A stretch of 64,000 bases of DNA from Paenibacillus oryzisoli (GCF_001653565.1 NZ_LYPB01000048.1:62001-126000), one strand, 5' to 3'. Positions 43,853 to 52,296 are shown, counted from the first letter of the stretch. The notes: a model not told the origin generated them from the letters alone. Numbers and translations are program-made.

Positions 43853-45112
43853 TCAAAGTCGCCCTTCTGGACTACTTACGATCTTACGGGCGGTTCGGTA
43901 TAAAAGCTCCGTCCCCCATGCAATATCCTCTGGGCTCGCATATTCCTTCGGATTGTGACTGATTCCCTCCAGGCAGCGCACGAAAATCATGCCGTAATCG
44001 CATACGTAAGACATGGCCAATGAATCATGGAAGGGACCACTCATGAGCTCAGGCGGCTTCATCCCCATCAGCGCCGCTTCGTTGTGAAGCGCATTTTTGA
44101 TCCAATTCGCACAATAGCGTGGCTCACTATTCGTATCTTCTCGAATTGTATAGGTGAGTCCATGTTCGCAGGCTACGTTCTCTATGACACTTAAGAGTTC
44201 TGCTTCAAGCACATTCCGACGACTAAGATCGATGTCTCGCAGATCAATTGTAAAGCTGACCTTCTCAGGAATAATGTTGCGAGAATCAGGAAATACGGTA
44301 AGCGAGCCAACAGTTCCAACTGTGGGCACCCCCGGTTCTCGGCGTACAAGCTCGTTAAGTGCAACGATAACTTTGGCGCTTCCGAGCAGCGCATCATGCC
44401 GCATCGACATGGGCACGGAGCCAGCATGACCAGCGAAGCCCATCATGTCTACGGTGAGCCACAATGGACCAGAGATTCCGCTCACGATGCCAATCGGCTC
44501 GTTCAGCGACTCCAAGACTGGGCCTTGTTCAATATGCAGCTCCAGAAAAGCACCAATACGGCCTTCTTGGAACGTATAGCCCTCCATATTCGCTGGATCG
44601 CAGCCAAATGCTAACAGTGCTTCTCGGCGTGTAACGCCGTTTTTGTCCGTACGATCCAACTCATCCGCTTCGAGTTTGCCGATCATACCTCTAACACCGA
44701 ACAATCCTTTATTAAAGCGACTGCCTTCCTCGTCACAGAAAGCAACAACTTCGACATTACACATGGGTGTCACGCCTTGTTCCCTCATCGTTTGCACCGC
44801 TTCTATCGCACCAAGCACTCCGATCGCCCCATCAAACCGCCCCCCATAAGGTTGTGAATCCACATGCGATCCAAGCATGAGTACCGGAGCCTCAGGGTCA
44901 CTTCCGCGCCATACGCCGACTAGGTTAGCGAAGGGGTCGATATACGCCTCCATCCCAGCTTCTTCCATCCAGGATTTCACAAGCTCCACGCCAGCTCGAT
45001 CCTCCTTTGATAATGCCAGACGACACACGCCTGTTTCTCCGATTTTCCCAATTTGCGCCAGATCATGAATGTGCTGTCCAAGACGTTCTGTATTGATTTG
45101 GATAGGTGGCAT
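43853..45112 (-). CDS. N-carbamoyl amino acid hydrolase / beta-ureidopropionase
   Basis: This 419-residue M20-family metalloamidase removes the carbamoyl group from N-carbamoyl-beta-alanine or -beta-aminoisobutyrate, releasing ammonia and CO2. Metal ligands are in LMLGSHVDSQPYGGRFDGA (His, Asp) and FCDEEGSRF (Glu, Glu). ELHIEQGPVLE carries the next ligand, and GFAGHAGSVPMSMRHD is the dimer/substrate motif. The family also includes N-carbamoyl-L-amino-acid hydrolases; the operon points to the pyrimidine role. The frame is open to 45127; GGAG nine bases before the ATG at 45112 is the better start. It lies 15 bases after the transaminase. Confidence 0.92.
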   Translation of the reverse strand: MPPIQINTERLGQHIHDLAQIGKIGETGVCRLALSKEDRAGVELVKSWMEEAGMEAYIDPFANLVGVWRGSDPEAPVLMLGSHVDSQPYGGRFDGAIGVLGAIEAVQTMREQGVTPMCNVEVVAFCDEEGSRFNKGLFGVRGMIGKLEADELDRTDKNGVTRREALLAFGCDPANMEGYTFQEGRIGAFLELHIEQGPVLESLNEPIGIVSGISGPLWLTVDMMGFAGHAGSVPMSMRHDALLGSAKVIVALNELVRREPGVPTVGTVGSLTVFPDSRNIIPEKVSFTIDLRDIDLSRRNVLEAELLSVIENVACEHGLTYTIREDTNSEPRYCANWIKNALHNEAALMGMKPPELMSGPFHDSLAMSYVCDYGMIFVRCLEGISHNPKEYASPEDIAWGTELLYRTARKIVSSPEGRL

Positions 45113-45127
45113 TGTCGACAACTCCAA

Positions 45128-46501
45128 TCATCCTTTCTCTTGCTCGTTACTAAACACACTGAGTAAGGTTTCAATAATGAAATTCACGTCTTCCTCCGTC
45201 GAGGATAATGGTGGACTGAGTGTAATGATATTCGCATAACCCGGAACGGTATCCCCGTTCTTGCCGACGAGCAGTCCCTTGCGTTTACAAGCTTGAATAA
45301 TAGTAGTTACCCTTTCTACCGAAGCGGGAACCTTCGATTTCCGATCTTCTACCATTTCAATGCCCATCGCCGATCCAAAAATACGAATTTCTCCGACATG
45401 TGGATGCTCATTCAGTGGCTCTAATCGAGCCCTGAACGCTTGCCCAATCTCAGCCGATCGTTCTACAAGACCCTCACGCTCAATAATCGTAAGATTCGTT
45501 ATAGCGACTTGACAAGAAACAGGATTACCACCGAATGTATTGATATGTCTAAAATGGCTAGTCGTTTCTTTCTCTTTGAAAGAATCGTATAACTCGGCCG
45601 ATACAGCTGTCGCCGACAGCGGTGAGTAGGCGCTTGTTAACCCTTTGGCCATTGTGACAATGTCTGGTTTCACCCCATAATTCTGATGACCGAAGGGCTT
45701 CCCCGATCGGCCAAACCCGCAAATCACTTCATCTACGATCAATAAGACATCATATTTATCGCAAATACTTCTAACTGCCGGTAAATAACCATCATGTGGA
45801 ACGAGCATGCCACCCCCAGTAATAACAGGCTCCAAGATCACTCCAGCAACGGAATCTGCGCCCTCCCACACGATGGCATTCTCGATCGCTGTGGCACATT
45901 GCAACGAACAGGTCTCTTTCGTCTGACCGAAAGGGCATCGATAGCAATACGGTGGGGGGACATGCTGAAAACCTACCCCAAGCGGTTCATATTTCAGCTT
46001 ACGTTGCGCTTGACCAGTTGCACCCAATGCTCCCATAGAATTCCCATGGTAAGCGCGATGTCGCGAGATGAACTTATGTTTACTCGGTTTACCATTCTGA
46101 TGGTGATATTGACGAGCGATTTTGAACGCGACTTCGTTCGCGTCGGATCCTGAGTTGGAGTAGAAAATGCGGTACTCCCCTTCGAGCCATACATTCAATT
46201 TCGCTGCTAACTCAATAGCGGGTATATGGGATTGAACCAGGGTCGCATAAGCAATTTTCATCATTTGTTCAGCAGCCGCTTCAGCAATTTCACGCCTGCC
46301 ATGACCGACATTCACGCACCATAAGCCTGACATGCCGTCCAAATACCGATGGCCATCCACATCTGTCACCCAACTGCCTTCGCCAGAAGCGATAATCATG
46401 GGATTCTCATTATGAGGAGACATATGATGCCACACATATTTGCGATCTTTCTCTAGCAGTTCCTCTTTAACCAATGGATCAATGTCGTCTTGAGCACTCA
46501 T
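45128..46501 (-). CDS. class III omega-amino acid transaminase
   Basis: This 457-residue PLP-dependent transaminase converts beta-alanine or beta-aminoisobutyrate to malonate or methylmalonate semialdehyde, usually with pyruvate as acceptor. The PLP lysine is in TMAKGLTSAYSPLSA near residue 283, preceded by LLIVDEVICGFGRSGKPFGH with the Asp that holds the pyridine nitrogen. NSGSDANEVAFKIAR binds the phosphate. The frame is open to 46516; GGAGGG seven bases before the ATG at 46501 selects that start. It is the first gene of the operon, which is unusual because the enzyme acts after the ring-opening steps. Confidence 0.9.
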   Translation of the reverse strand: MSAQDDIDPLVKEELLEKDRKYVWHHMSPHNENPMIIASGEGSWVTDVDGHRYLDGMSGLWCVNVGHGRREIAEAAAEQMMKIAYATLVQSHIPAIELAAKLNVWLEGEYRIFYSNSGSDANEVAFKIARQYHHQNGKPSKHKFISRHRAYHGNSMGALGATGQAQRKLKYEPLGVGFQHVPPPYCYRCPFGQTKETCSLQCATAIENAIVWEGADSVAGVILEPVITGGGMLVPHDGYLPAVRSICDKYDVLLIVDEVICGFGRSGKPFGHQNYGVKPDIVTMAKGLTSAYSPLSATAVSAELYDSFKEKETTSHFRHINTFGGNPVSCQVAITNLTIIEREGLVERSAEIGQAFRARLEPLNEHPHVGEIRIFGSAMGIEMVEDRKSKVPASVERVTTIIQACKRKGLLVGKNGDTVPGYANIITLSPPLSSTEEDVNFIIETLLSVFSNEQEKG

Positions 46502-46516
46502 AAGCAGTCCCTCCAT

Positions 46517-46958
46517 CTCTTGTCCATGTGTACTTACTCTATTTCTATGTTCGTAATGAGGATGTCATCCCTAGCTGCTGTTGTTATTTTTCAAATGGTA
46601 GATTTGCTTATGGCATAATTATCTCTTAAAAGTGGAGCCCCTTACTTATGCGTTAAGTACGTGTTATATTTAATAACTCCACTTGTTATATTATACCATA
46701 ATATTCATGGTTTTCATTATGCATTTTGCTCCGAAATCCGAATCATAATTTGACATAGTGTAAAGTCAATAGTTTAATCCCTCGCTATACCTCCGTGATA
46801 TGATTACTATTAAATAATGCTTCATTAAATTACATAACTTATGTTATGTAAACAAAATAGCAAGATCCATACCTATATCCATATTTTGATCATATTCTCT
46901 ATTTCTTCATTTTGATAGAATGTGTAAGTGGTTACACTCGACATCAAGGAGGAAAACT
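46517..46958. other. intergenic region between divergent units
   Basis: This AT-rich stretch of about 440 bases carries the promoters of the pyrimidine operon (minus) and of the LysM/NlpC gene (plus). It contains AAGTGGAG (46630-46637) repeated inverted as CTCCACTT (46677-46684), a TATAAT on the minus strand at about 46694-46699, and the palindrome at 46830-46851. A short hairpin GTGTAA-GTGG-TTACAC lies just before the start at 46959. I saw no known riboswitch. Confidence 0.4.
46830..46851. promoter_or_regulatory. perfect inverted repeat, possible operator
   Basis: TTACATAA-CTTATG-TTATGTAA has perfect 8-bp arms with a further internal CATAA/TTATG symmetry. It lies about 110 bases upstream of the LysM/NlpC gene and 330 upstream of the transaminase gene. 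It could control either. The regulator is unknown. Confidence 0.45.
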
Positions 46959-47585
46959 ATGAAAAAGATCATGCTCACAACCGTTGTTGCAACAAGTCTC
47001 ATGTTTGGTGGAATTGCGTATGCCACACCTTCCAATACGTACATAGCTACGGATTCTGACACTTTCTGGTCTATTTCACAGAAGTTCAATGTACCCCTAT
47101 CCGATCTTATCGCAAGTAATCCCAATGTGAATGCAAACAACATTTATGAAGGCGTTATCATAACGATTCCTTCGAAGGCTACCCCACAAGTAGGCTGGGA
47201 AGTTAAAGCTGACGCGATCATCGCAACGGGTATGAAACAGCTAGGCGTGCCTTATGTTTTTGGGGGCAGCACACCATATGTAGCTTTCGATTGTTCAGGT
47301 TTTGTTCAGTATGCATTCAATCAGCAAGGATTTAATTTGTTACATTCCGCCGCCTTACAAAGTCAATTGGGAACGCCTATAGAGAAGAGTAATCTTCGTA
47401 GAGGAGACCTCATATTTCTGCAAGGAACCTATACAACTGGTGTTTCCCATGTGGCTATCTATCTAGGTAATAATCAAATTCTTCAAGCCGGTACTATGGG
47501 AACTAGAGAAGTGAAAGTTAGTACATTATTTGGCACACCTTATTATGATGCGCATTATTGGGGAGCACGTCGTTTAATTAACTAA
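46959..47585 (+). CDS. secreted LysM + NlpC/P60 cell-wall endopeptidase
   Basis: This 208-residue secreted protein has a Sec signal peptide (MKKIMLTTVVATSLMFGG, then AYAT; cleavage near residue 23). A LysM domain follows (about 25-70; TDSDTFWSISQKFNVPLSDL with NNIYEGVIITIPSK), which binds peptidoglycan. The NlpC/P60 domain (about 85-208) has its catalytic Cys in FDCSGFVQYAF and His in VSHVAIYLGN, with a further His in DAHYW. It should cut peptide stems in the wall (gamma-D-Glu to diamino acid bonds). AAGGAGG before the ATG at 46959 fixes the start; the frame is open 39 bases further. Single gene. Confidence 0.9.
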   Translation: MKKIMLTTVVATSLMFGGIAYATPSNTYIATDSDTFWSISQKFNVPLSDLIASNPNVNANNIYEGVIITIPSKATPQVGWEVKADAIIATGMKQLGVPYVFGGSTPYVAFDCSGFVQYAFNQQGFNLLHSAALQSQLGTPIEKSNLRRGDLIFLQGTYTTGVSHVAIYLGNNQILQAGTMGTREVKVSTLFGTPYYDAHYWGARRLIN

Positions 47586-47619
47586 ACCTGCTTACCTGTT
47601 ATGAAGCATCAGCAATAAA

Positions 47620-47655
47620 CCCAGTCAACATTCACATAGTTGGATGTTAACTGGG
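47620..47655. terminator. hairpin between convergent genes
   Basis: CCCAGTCAACAT pairs with ATGTTAACTGGG with one mismatch around a 12-base loop. No T-tract follows on either strand, so termination would be weak or factor-dependent. It lies between the stops at 47585 and 47668. Confidence 0.5.
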
Positions 47656-47667
47656 CAGTACGACCAA

Positions 47668-48591
47668 TTAGTTCATAACGGTTGGTTCTAGTACGGTCAA
47701 TTTATTCGTGTACGTATCAAGTTCAGCCATAGCTCCAATGGGAATAGCTGCTTTATAATAGCCATGGGCCGTACTAAAGTTAGTCAGTAGGGGCTTTCCT
47801 AAAGGCATAATAATTCCCGAAATTAAATCATTATATGATGTTGCATAGGAAGTCGTACAATTCGTGCATTGTCCCATCACAATTCCCGCGCAATCTCGAA
47901 ATTTGCCCGCCATAATTAATTGCGTTAGATAGCGATATATGGTGTTTGTCGGCTCGTGCGTCTCTTCGATGACGATTATTTTACCCACTGTATCTACTTC
48001 GAAAGGAGTACCTAGCGTTCCTATGAATGAGGTGAGATTGCCACCTACTAGACGTCCTCTCACCGTTCCCTTCACTAGTCCATTTAGCGGCATACTTGGA
48101 GGATTATGAATGACTCGCGGGCTTACTAATGTGGATGTCGCCGTATAAAACTGATCGAAATTGTAAGCTGGCGTATTCGTATTAAAATCAATCAACAACA
48201 AGCTTTGAAACGTAATGAGATTCGCAAATTGGAATAAAATATTGAGTAAAATCGTAATATCACTGTAACCCGTTACGATTTTTGGGTGACTATTAATGAG
48301 TGGATAATCAAGGAGCGGTAATATATCCTTAACCCCAGTCCCCCCTCTAGTTGGGAGAATCATACTCACCTGCGGATTGATAAACATACTCATCAGGTCT
48401 TCCGCTCGCTGTTCAGCCGTCGCTGCAACGATCCCTCCGTACGCATAAGCGTATTTGCCCACAACAACATTAAACCCCATATCACCAAGTGTCGCTATTC
48501 TTGCATCAATCGTATTGGCATCAAGCGGGCTTCCTAATGTTACAATGCCAATGGTATCTCCACTTTGTAAGATGGGTGGGCGTACTGCCAT
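47668..48591 (-). CDS. S66 LD-carboxypeptidase / MccF-like
   Basis: This cytosolic serine peptidase of the S66 family has about 307 residues. LD-carboxypeptidases trim the last D-alanine from cytoplasmic muropeptides during wall recycling; MccF relatives cut microcin C. The start VRPPILQSGDTIGIVTLGSP is the family hallmark. SMILPTRGGTG and KIVTGYSDITILL carry the oxyanion and nucleophile region (Ser in GYSD). VIEETHEP is the segment with the catalytic Glu, and a His lies in the FSTAHGYYKAAIPIGA region. The frame is open to 48690; AGGAGGT six bases before the ATG at 48591 selects that start. It is convergent with the LysM/NlpC gene; both concern peptidoglycan. Confidence 0.85.
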   Translation of the reverse strand: MAVRPPILQSGDTIGIVTLGSPLDANTIDARIATLGDMGFNVVVGKYAYAYGGIVAATAEQRAEDLMSMFINPQVSMILPTRGGTGVKDILPLLDYPLINSHPKIVTGYSDITILLNILFQFANLITFQSLLLIDFNTNTPAYNFDQFYTATSTLVSPRVIHNPPSMPLNGLVKGTVRGRLVGGNLTSFIGTLGTPFEVDTVGKIIVIEETHEPTNTIYRYLTQLIMAGKFRDCAGIVMGQCTNCTTSYATSYNDLISGIIMPLGKPLLTNFSTAHGYYKAAIPIGAMAELDTYTNKLTVLEPTVMN

Positions 48592-48803
48592 CGCTATACC
48601 TCCTACCAATGACATTGTGATGAGAAAACCTTCTATCGTCGTCTTTCCGAGGATGTGCAACCGCGTTTTATAGGTTGTTTTTATCGCCAAATAGAAAGAC
48701 GGTTTTCGGGAACCGAAAACTTACTCTTTCTATAGTGGTAAAAAGGAACTTCTCCCTCAATCCCTTTTATGTTTCGAATCATGTAATTATGACAACATCC
48801 TCC

Positions 48804-49727
48804 TCAGATTCCCATTCCAACTGGAATAAATGCTGATACACGATTCATCGCTTCCAGCTTTTGTTTATCCCCCACGTGCGTATAGATTTGAGTCGTTTGA
48901 ATACTGGCATGTCCGAGCAACTCTTGCAGCGTTCGGATATCTGTGCCTGCGATCACTTGCATCGTAGCGAATGTATGTCTTAATTTATGGCTGGAAAATG
49001 ATTTTCCCTGCAGCTCCAAATATTGCCCTTTCAATTGCTCGAAATGTTTCTCCGCAATGGATTGGATCATTCGTATGCTAATGCGTCGACCGAATTGCGA
49101 TACAAAGAAAGGCTGCTCGCTACCGCTTCTTGCCTCCAGTCGCTCAACTAGCGCACGCTCAAGCACATGGACGATTTCGCTGGGGAGAGGAATGACACGC
49201 CACTTGCGCCCTTTGCCTAATACCATCAAAGAATTCGTCCCGCGATTGAAATCGGACATATTTAATCGGTGAAGTTCACTAACCCGCAAGCCTGCGTAGC
49301 TCATTAATAGAAACATCGCTACATTGCGAATCTGGTATTTCCCTTCAATGGATTGTAGAAAGACAGAAAGCAACTCCTCACTCAAGAAGGTTGGAACGGC
49401 ATTCTTCTCTACCTTTGATTTCTTGACTGTAATCGAAGGATTGTTCTTCACGATCTGCAATTCAATAAGCGCTGTGTAAAATGTTCGGATCGATGAGAGA
49501 TAGCGATTTCTCGCGGCATCTCCCGCCCCACCCTGGCGCATCTTCGTTAAGAATCGCATGATATCGATTGCCTCAATCGTAGATATCTCTTTCTCACCGA
49601 GGCTTGTCAGAAATAAACGAACATCGCCTAGATATGCTTGTTGTGTTCGTTTCGTGAACCCTTGATCCTTCATCCAAGTATCAAAAAGCTCCAAATACTC
49701 ATCATCATATGTGAATCTAGTGTCCAT
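48804..49727 (-). CDS. tyrosine recombinase (XerC/D-like integrase)
   Basis: This 307-residue site-specific recombinase has an N-terminal SAM-like core-binding domain (about 1-95) and a C-terminal catalytic domain. The catalytic set is Arg in YAGLRVSELHRL, His-x-x-Arg in SSHKLRHTFATMQ, a further His in ELLGHASIQTTQ and the nucleophilic Tyr in TQIYTHVGD. CGGAG nine bases upstream supports the ATG at 49727. It is the length of a XerC/XerD protein and is not next to phage or transposon genes. It may act on the chromosome dimer site or be a stray integrase. An AT-rich inverted repeat lies 53-77 bases upstream. A second recombinase of XerS type lies 4.5 kb away. Confidence 0.88.
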   Translation of the reverse strand: MDTRFTYDDEYLELFDTWMKDQGFTKRTQQAYLGDVRLFLTSLGEKEISTIEAIDIMRFLTKMRQGGAGDAARNRYLSSIRTFYTALIELQIVKNNPSITVKKSKVEKNAVPTFLSEELLSVFLQSIEGKYQIRNVAMFLLMSYAGLRVSELHRLNMSDFNRGTNSLMVLGKGRKWRVIPLPSEIVHVLERALVERLEARSGSEQPFFVSQFGRRISIRMIQSIAEKHFEQLKGQYLELQGKSFSSHKLRHTFATMQVIAGTDIRTLQELLGHASIQTTQIYTHVGDKQKLEAMNRVSAFIPVGMGI

Positions 49728-49779
49728 TCTAGTAAACTCCGTTCGTTACAAGTTAAATTGCGTTAAATATAGATTTAGT

Positions 49780-49804
49780 GCAATTTTTCCGATGAAAAAA
49801 TTGC
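49780..49804. repeat. AT-rich inverted repeat near recombinase start
   Basis: GCAATTTTT and AAAAATTGC are 9-base arms around CCGATGA. It lies about 53 bases upstream of the recombinase ATG. Possible roles are an operator, a weak terminator for the YolD-like gene, or a recombination core site; I cannot decide. Confidence 0.4.
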
Positions 49805-49898
49805 TTATTTTTACACTCAGAACCATCAGAATCTATCACCGGCTTTTACTAGAGCGAAGAATAAGCGTAGTATTGAAAGAATGTTCAAAGAATAGCTC

Positions 49899-50150
49899 TT
49901 AGTCCCGCGGATACTCTACCTTCATAATATCCATGAATGGTACCTTGTCGAGCTCGCCGTTGCATGTCATATGTACTCTACCCGTACGTGAATCCATCGC
50001 TGCAATCGTACCTCGCACCGTTTCTTCTCGCCCCCATACCGTTAACACAATCTCGGAGTTCTCCATCTTCGCTTCCGACAACTGGTTCCCGATTTCCTCT
50101 AGAACGAATTCATCGCGTGTTGGCCGTTTTGCTACTTTCGCTTTTGCCAT
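49899..50150 (-). CDS. YolD-like protein
   Basis: This 83-residue protein has the YolD-like layout: a helical N-terminus (RDEFVLEEIGNQLSEAK), then beta strands (SEIVLTVWGREETVRGTIAA, then MDSRTGRVHM) and the family-like ending PFMDIMKVEY. YolD-like proteins are often encoded beside UvrX/DinB-like polymerases, but here it lies with YwbE. GGAGGAG precedes the ATG at 50150. It follows ywbE by 22 bases and is probably in the same operon. The function of the family is not well established. Confidence 0.7.
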   Translation of the reverse strand: MAKAKVAKRPTRDEFVLEEIGNQLSEAKMENSEIVLTVWGREETVRGTIAAMDSRTGRVHMTCNGELDKVPFMDIMKVEYPRD

Positions 50151-50172
50151 TCCTTATTCTCCTCCATGCCCG

Positions 50173-50376
50173 TCAACTCAACGGGCTGATAATTTCTTTC
50201 ACACGACCGACTTGGCCATCTGTCAATCTTACTTTTATACCATGTGGATGCGTAGGTGAATTCGTCAATAAATCCTTCACAATCCCGCGTGTAAGTTTCC
50301 CAGTTCGTTGGTCTTGCTTTAACACAATGTTAACTTCTCTGCCAGGTACAACATCTTTCCGATTTTGTCCATTCAT
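50173..50376 (-). CDS. ywbE: YwbE family protein
   Basis: This small protein of about 67 residues is nearly identical in core to B. subtilis YwbE: NIVLKQDQRTGKLTRGIVKD and LLTNSPTHPHGIKVRLTDGQ, then VGRV. It is a compact beta-rich, KOW-like fold of unknown function. An upstream ATG at 50400 has no ribosome binding site; the ATG at 50376 has AAGGCAGG about 12 bases before it and gives the usual family length. It is the first gene of a two-gene unit with the YolD-like gene. One copy of the ATTAATG-N-CATTAAT palindrome lies about 100 bases upstream. Confidence 0.88.
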   Translation of the reverse strand: MNGQNRKDVVPGREVNIVLKQDQRTGKLTRGIVKDLLTNSPTHPHGIKVRLTDGQVGRVKEIISPLS

Positions 50377-50474
50377 GTTGCGTAAGTCGCCTGCCTTCAT
50401 GCCATAGTGTGATTAATTATACCATAGTTTCCCCATATACCCCATCTCAATGAAAGAATTCACCCGCATTTTTA

Positions 50475-50489
50475 ATTAATGCCATTAAT
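50475..50489. promoter_or_regulatory. palindrome ATTAATG-N-CATTAAT, copy 3
   Basis: ATTAATG-C-CATTAAT is perfectly symmetrical and the same as the motif at 14327 and 14546. It lies between the divergent ywbE (start 50376) and AraC-family gene (start 50692) and could control either. Confidence 0.6.
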
Positions 50490-50691
50490 ATTTTATGTTG
50501 TAAATTTTAAATTCGATAGCAAATTGGATGTTTTCCTTAAGATTCAGCGCCATTATTCCCGCATCGCCCCTGCCAGATGTTAACTATTTTACGTGAGCAT
50601 AGTTTCTCACTTATAATGAACATATACGCAAGTTACATCGGTTTAACTGACATACTCATATCATGGCGTCAACTCGGAAGGAATGCATGTT

Positions 50692-51555
50692 ATGCCTAGG
50701 TTCATGGACAATACAATAAGTCCTTATCCACTTCGAATTATTACTTTACCTATCGATGCTAGTAAATTAAAATTGCAATCGTTACGAATTCTACATGTCG
50801 GACATCTGCCAGGACGGATTATGTACCGCGGACATGGCAAATTCGAGAGCTTTGCTATTGTCTATATCTCAGGAGGCAAGGGAACATATAGAGTCAATAA
50901 TGGTCCTGTTCAAAAAGTAGAAAGCGGAAGCCTCTTTTTCTTCCGTCCGAATCAGGTTTATCAATACGGCCCCGACCCTGGCGGTTACTGGGATGAGTAT
51001 TATTTTAGCGTTGAAGGCAGTCGAGTGACGGAATGGCAGAATAGTTGGTTAACGGATTTAGATCAAGTGAAGCAAGTTGGTTATGAGGACGCTGCACAGC
51101 ATAATCGGATTGAGCGCATATTCATGGGGATGGAAAGTGGTATCCCTGCTAATATTGATCGAGCCGCTTTGCTGGTTGAGTCATTGCTATTCGAATTTAT
51201 TCAGCGGGCTGAAGCTACGACAGAAACAACGAAGTCCAGTCAGTTCATCAATCTGATCAATGAGCTTAGCGATTCGTTATATCAACCATTTGATGCGCTA
51301 AGCATTGCCAAACGGCATCATATTTCACTCTCAACCCTTCGTAGAATTGTTAGTGATTATTCCGGTTATCCGCTAAATACCTATATGCATCGAATGAAAA
51401 TGGCGGAAGCCAAAAATGTGTTGTTGAATACGACGATCTCCGTAAAAGAAATTGCCGATTCACTAGGGTACAAAGATGTCTTCTATTTCTCCCGTATATT
51501 CAAAAAATATGTAGGCGTCTCTCCGCATATCTTCCGGAATACGATGCACACCTAA
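50692..51555 (+). CDS. AraC-family transcriptional regulator
   Basis: This cytosolic regulator of about 287 residues has an N-terminal cupin-like sensing domain (about 15-160; GNGFESFAIVYISGGKGTYR region, then SGSLFFFRPNQVYQYGPDPG) and two C-terminal helix-turn-helix motifs (SIAKRHHISLSTLRRIVSDY and VKEIADSLGYKDVFYFSRIF). This layout is typical of sugar-responsive AraC/XylS proteins in Paenibacillus. GGAAGGA nine bases before the ATG at 50692 selects it over the ATG at 50683. A TATAAT at 50613-50618 within an inverted repeat (GTGAG/CTCAC) is a likely promoter. No sugar-use gene adjoins it, so the regulon is unknown. Confidence 0.88.
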   Translation: MPRFMDNTISPYPLRIITLPIDASKLKLQSLRILHVGHLPGRIMYRGHGKFESFAIVYISGGKGTYRVNNGPVQKVESGSLFFFRPNQVYQYGPDPGGYWDEYYFSVEGSRVTEWQNSWLTDLDQVKQVGYEDAAQHNRIERIFMGMESGIPANIDRAALLVESLLFEFIQRAEATTETTKSSQFINLINELSDSLYQPFDALSIAKRHHISLSTLRRIVSDYSGYPLNTYMHRMKMAEAKNVLLNTTISVKEIADSLGYKDVFYFSRIFKKYVGVSPHIFRNTMHT

Positions 51556-51647
51556 GTTTAAATATTTTCGGCGGCTTAGCACGACTTGTCACATTGCCGC
51601 ATATGATAGATTGAAAGCAAATCATCGTATGTGGAGGTGAATCAGAC

Positions 51648-51932
51648 ATGGCACTTACACTATCGGGTTTAATGCTTTATGCAATGTGGCTTGTCTTGGG
51701 AGTCATGGGTCTTAGCTTTGTAGTAGACTTGTTTAAATCGTTCTCCGCTGGCACGTTTTCTAGCGCTACGATTACAAATTACTTGAGAGACCTTTTGTAC
51801 TTTGTGTTCCCTTTATTCTTACTTTCCAACATGATGCCGCTAGATCATACCGATTTCATTATCAAGATTGCCTATTATATCGGTGTGCTTGGCGTCCTCT
51901 ATAACTATGTTGGAGGCTATTTCAAAAAATAA
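51648..51932 (+). CDS. small three-TM membrane protein, 94 aa
   Basis: I do not recognise this protein. Three hydrophobic segments are visible: about 5-27 (LMLYAMWLVLGVMGLSFVVD), 48-63 (LLYFVFPLFLLSNMM) and 70-88 (IIKIAYYIGVLGVLYNYVG). The ending is GGYFKK, basic and probably cytoplasmic. GGAGGTG eight bases before the ATG at 51648 is a strong start. A classical terminator follows, so it forms a single-gene unit. The function is unknown. Confidence 0.7.
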   Translation: MALTLSGLMLYAMWLVLGVMGLSFVVDLFKSFSAGTFSSATITNYLRDLLYFVFPLFLLSNMMPLDHTDFIIKIAYYIGVLGVLYNYVGGYFKK

Positions 51933-51953
51933 ACTTGCAACCGCATTCACAAC

Positions 51954-51981
51954 AGCTGCTGACTTGCTCAGCAGCTTTTTT
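51954..51981 (+). terminator. terminator of the small membrane protein gene
   Basis: AGCTGCTGA-CTTGC-TCAGCAGCT is a perfect 9-bp stem followed by TTTTT. It lies 21 bases after the stop at 51932. Confidence 0.92.
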
Positions 51982-52032
51982 ATGTGCCAAAAAAGCTGCA
52001 TACCACAGGTAAACAGCCCTTTAAGCATCCTT

Positions 52033-52296
52033 TTAGAATCGCGGTAAATTGGATAAATTATTGCTTGGATCGCCATCTGGATACGAACGCAAGGTTTTCT
52101 CGCCTTTCCGATTTACACCCGTATTCGCATCTTCGATTAAATCCGCTTCCGTCATCTCGATGGCAGTCTGGACATCAACCACTTGACCATTTTGAAATTG
52201 CACCGCCTCAATGCTACCATTTTCATAATGAACAGATTGGATCATCGCTTTATTCGGATCAATCGTATGTGGACCACTATTACGTCGTCGCGGCAT
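52033..52296 (-). CDS. DUF3892-like protein
   Basis: This 87-residue protein fits the DUF3892 pattern: MPRRRNSGPH start, AMIQSVHYENGSIEAVQFQN, then VDVQTAIEM, and the ending LRSYPDGDPSNNLSNLPRF, which is the family's best conserved part. It has no signal peptide. The function is unknown; members are small proteins common in spore formers. The frame is open to 52338, but GAGGAGGG six bases before the ATG at 52296 selects that start. It lies downstream of the coiled-coil gene on the same strand, with a GC-rich hairpin (CCCCAC/GTGGGG near 52340) between them. Confidence 0.75.
   Translation of the reverse strand: MPRRRNSGPHTIDPNKAMIQSVHYENGSIEAVQFQNGQVVDVQTAIEMTEADLIEDANTGVNRKGEKTLRSYPDGDPSNNLSNLPRF

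Noticed and set aside
46517..46958. Riboswitch or T-box leader of the pyrimidine operon
   Set aside because: No conserved riboswitch core or T-box sequence could be recognised in the leader.
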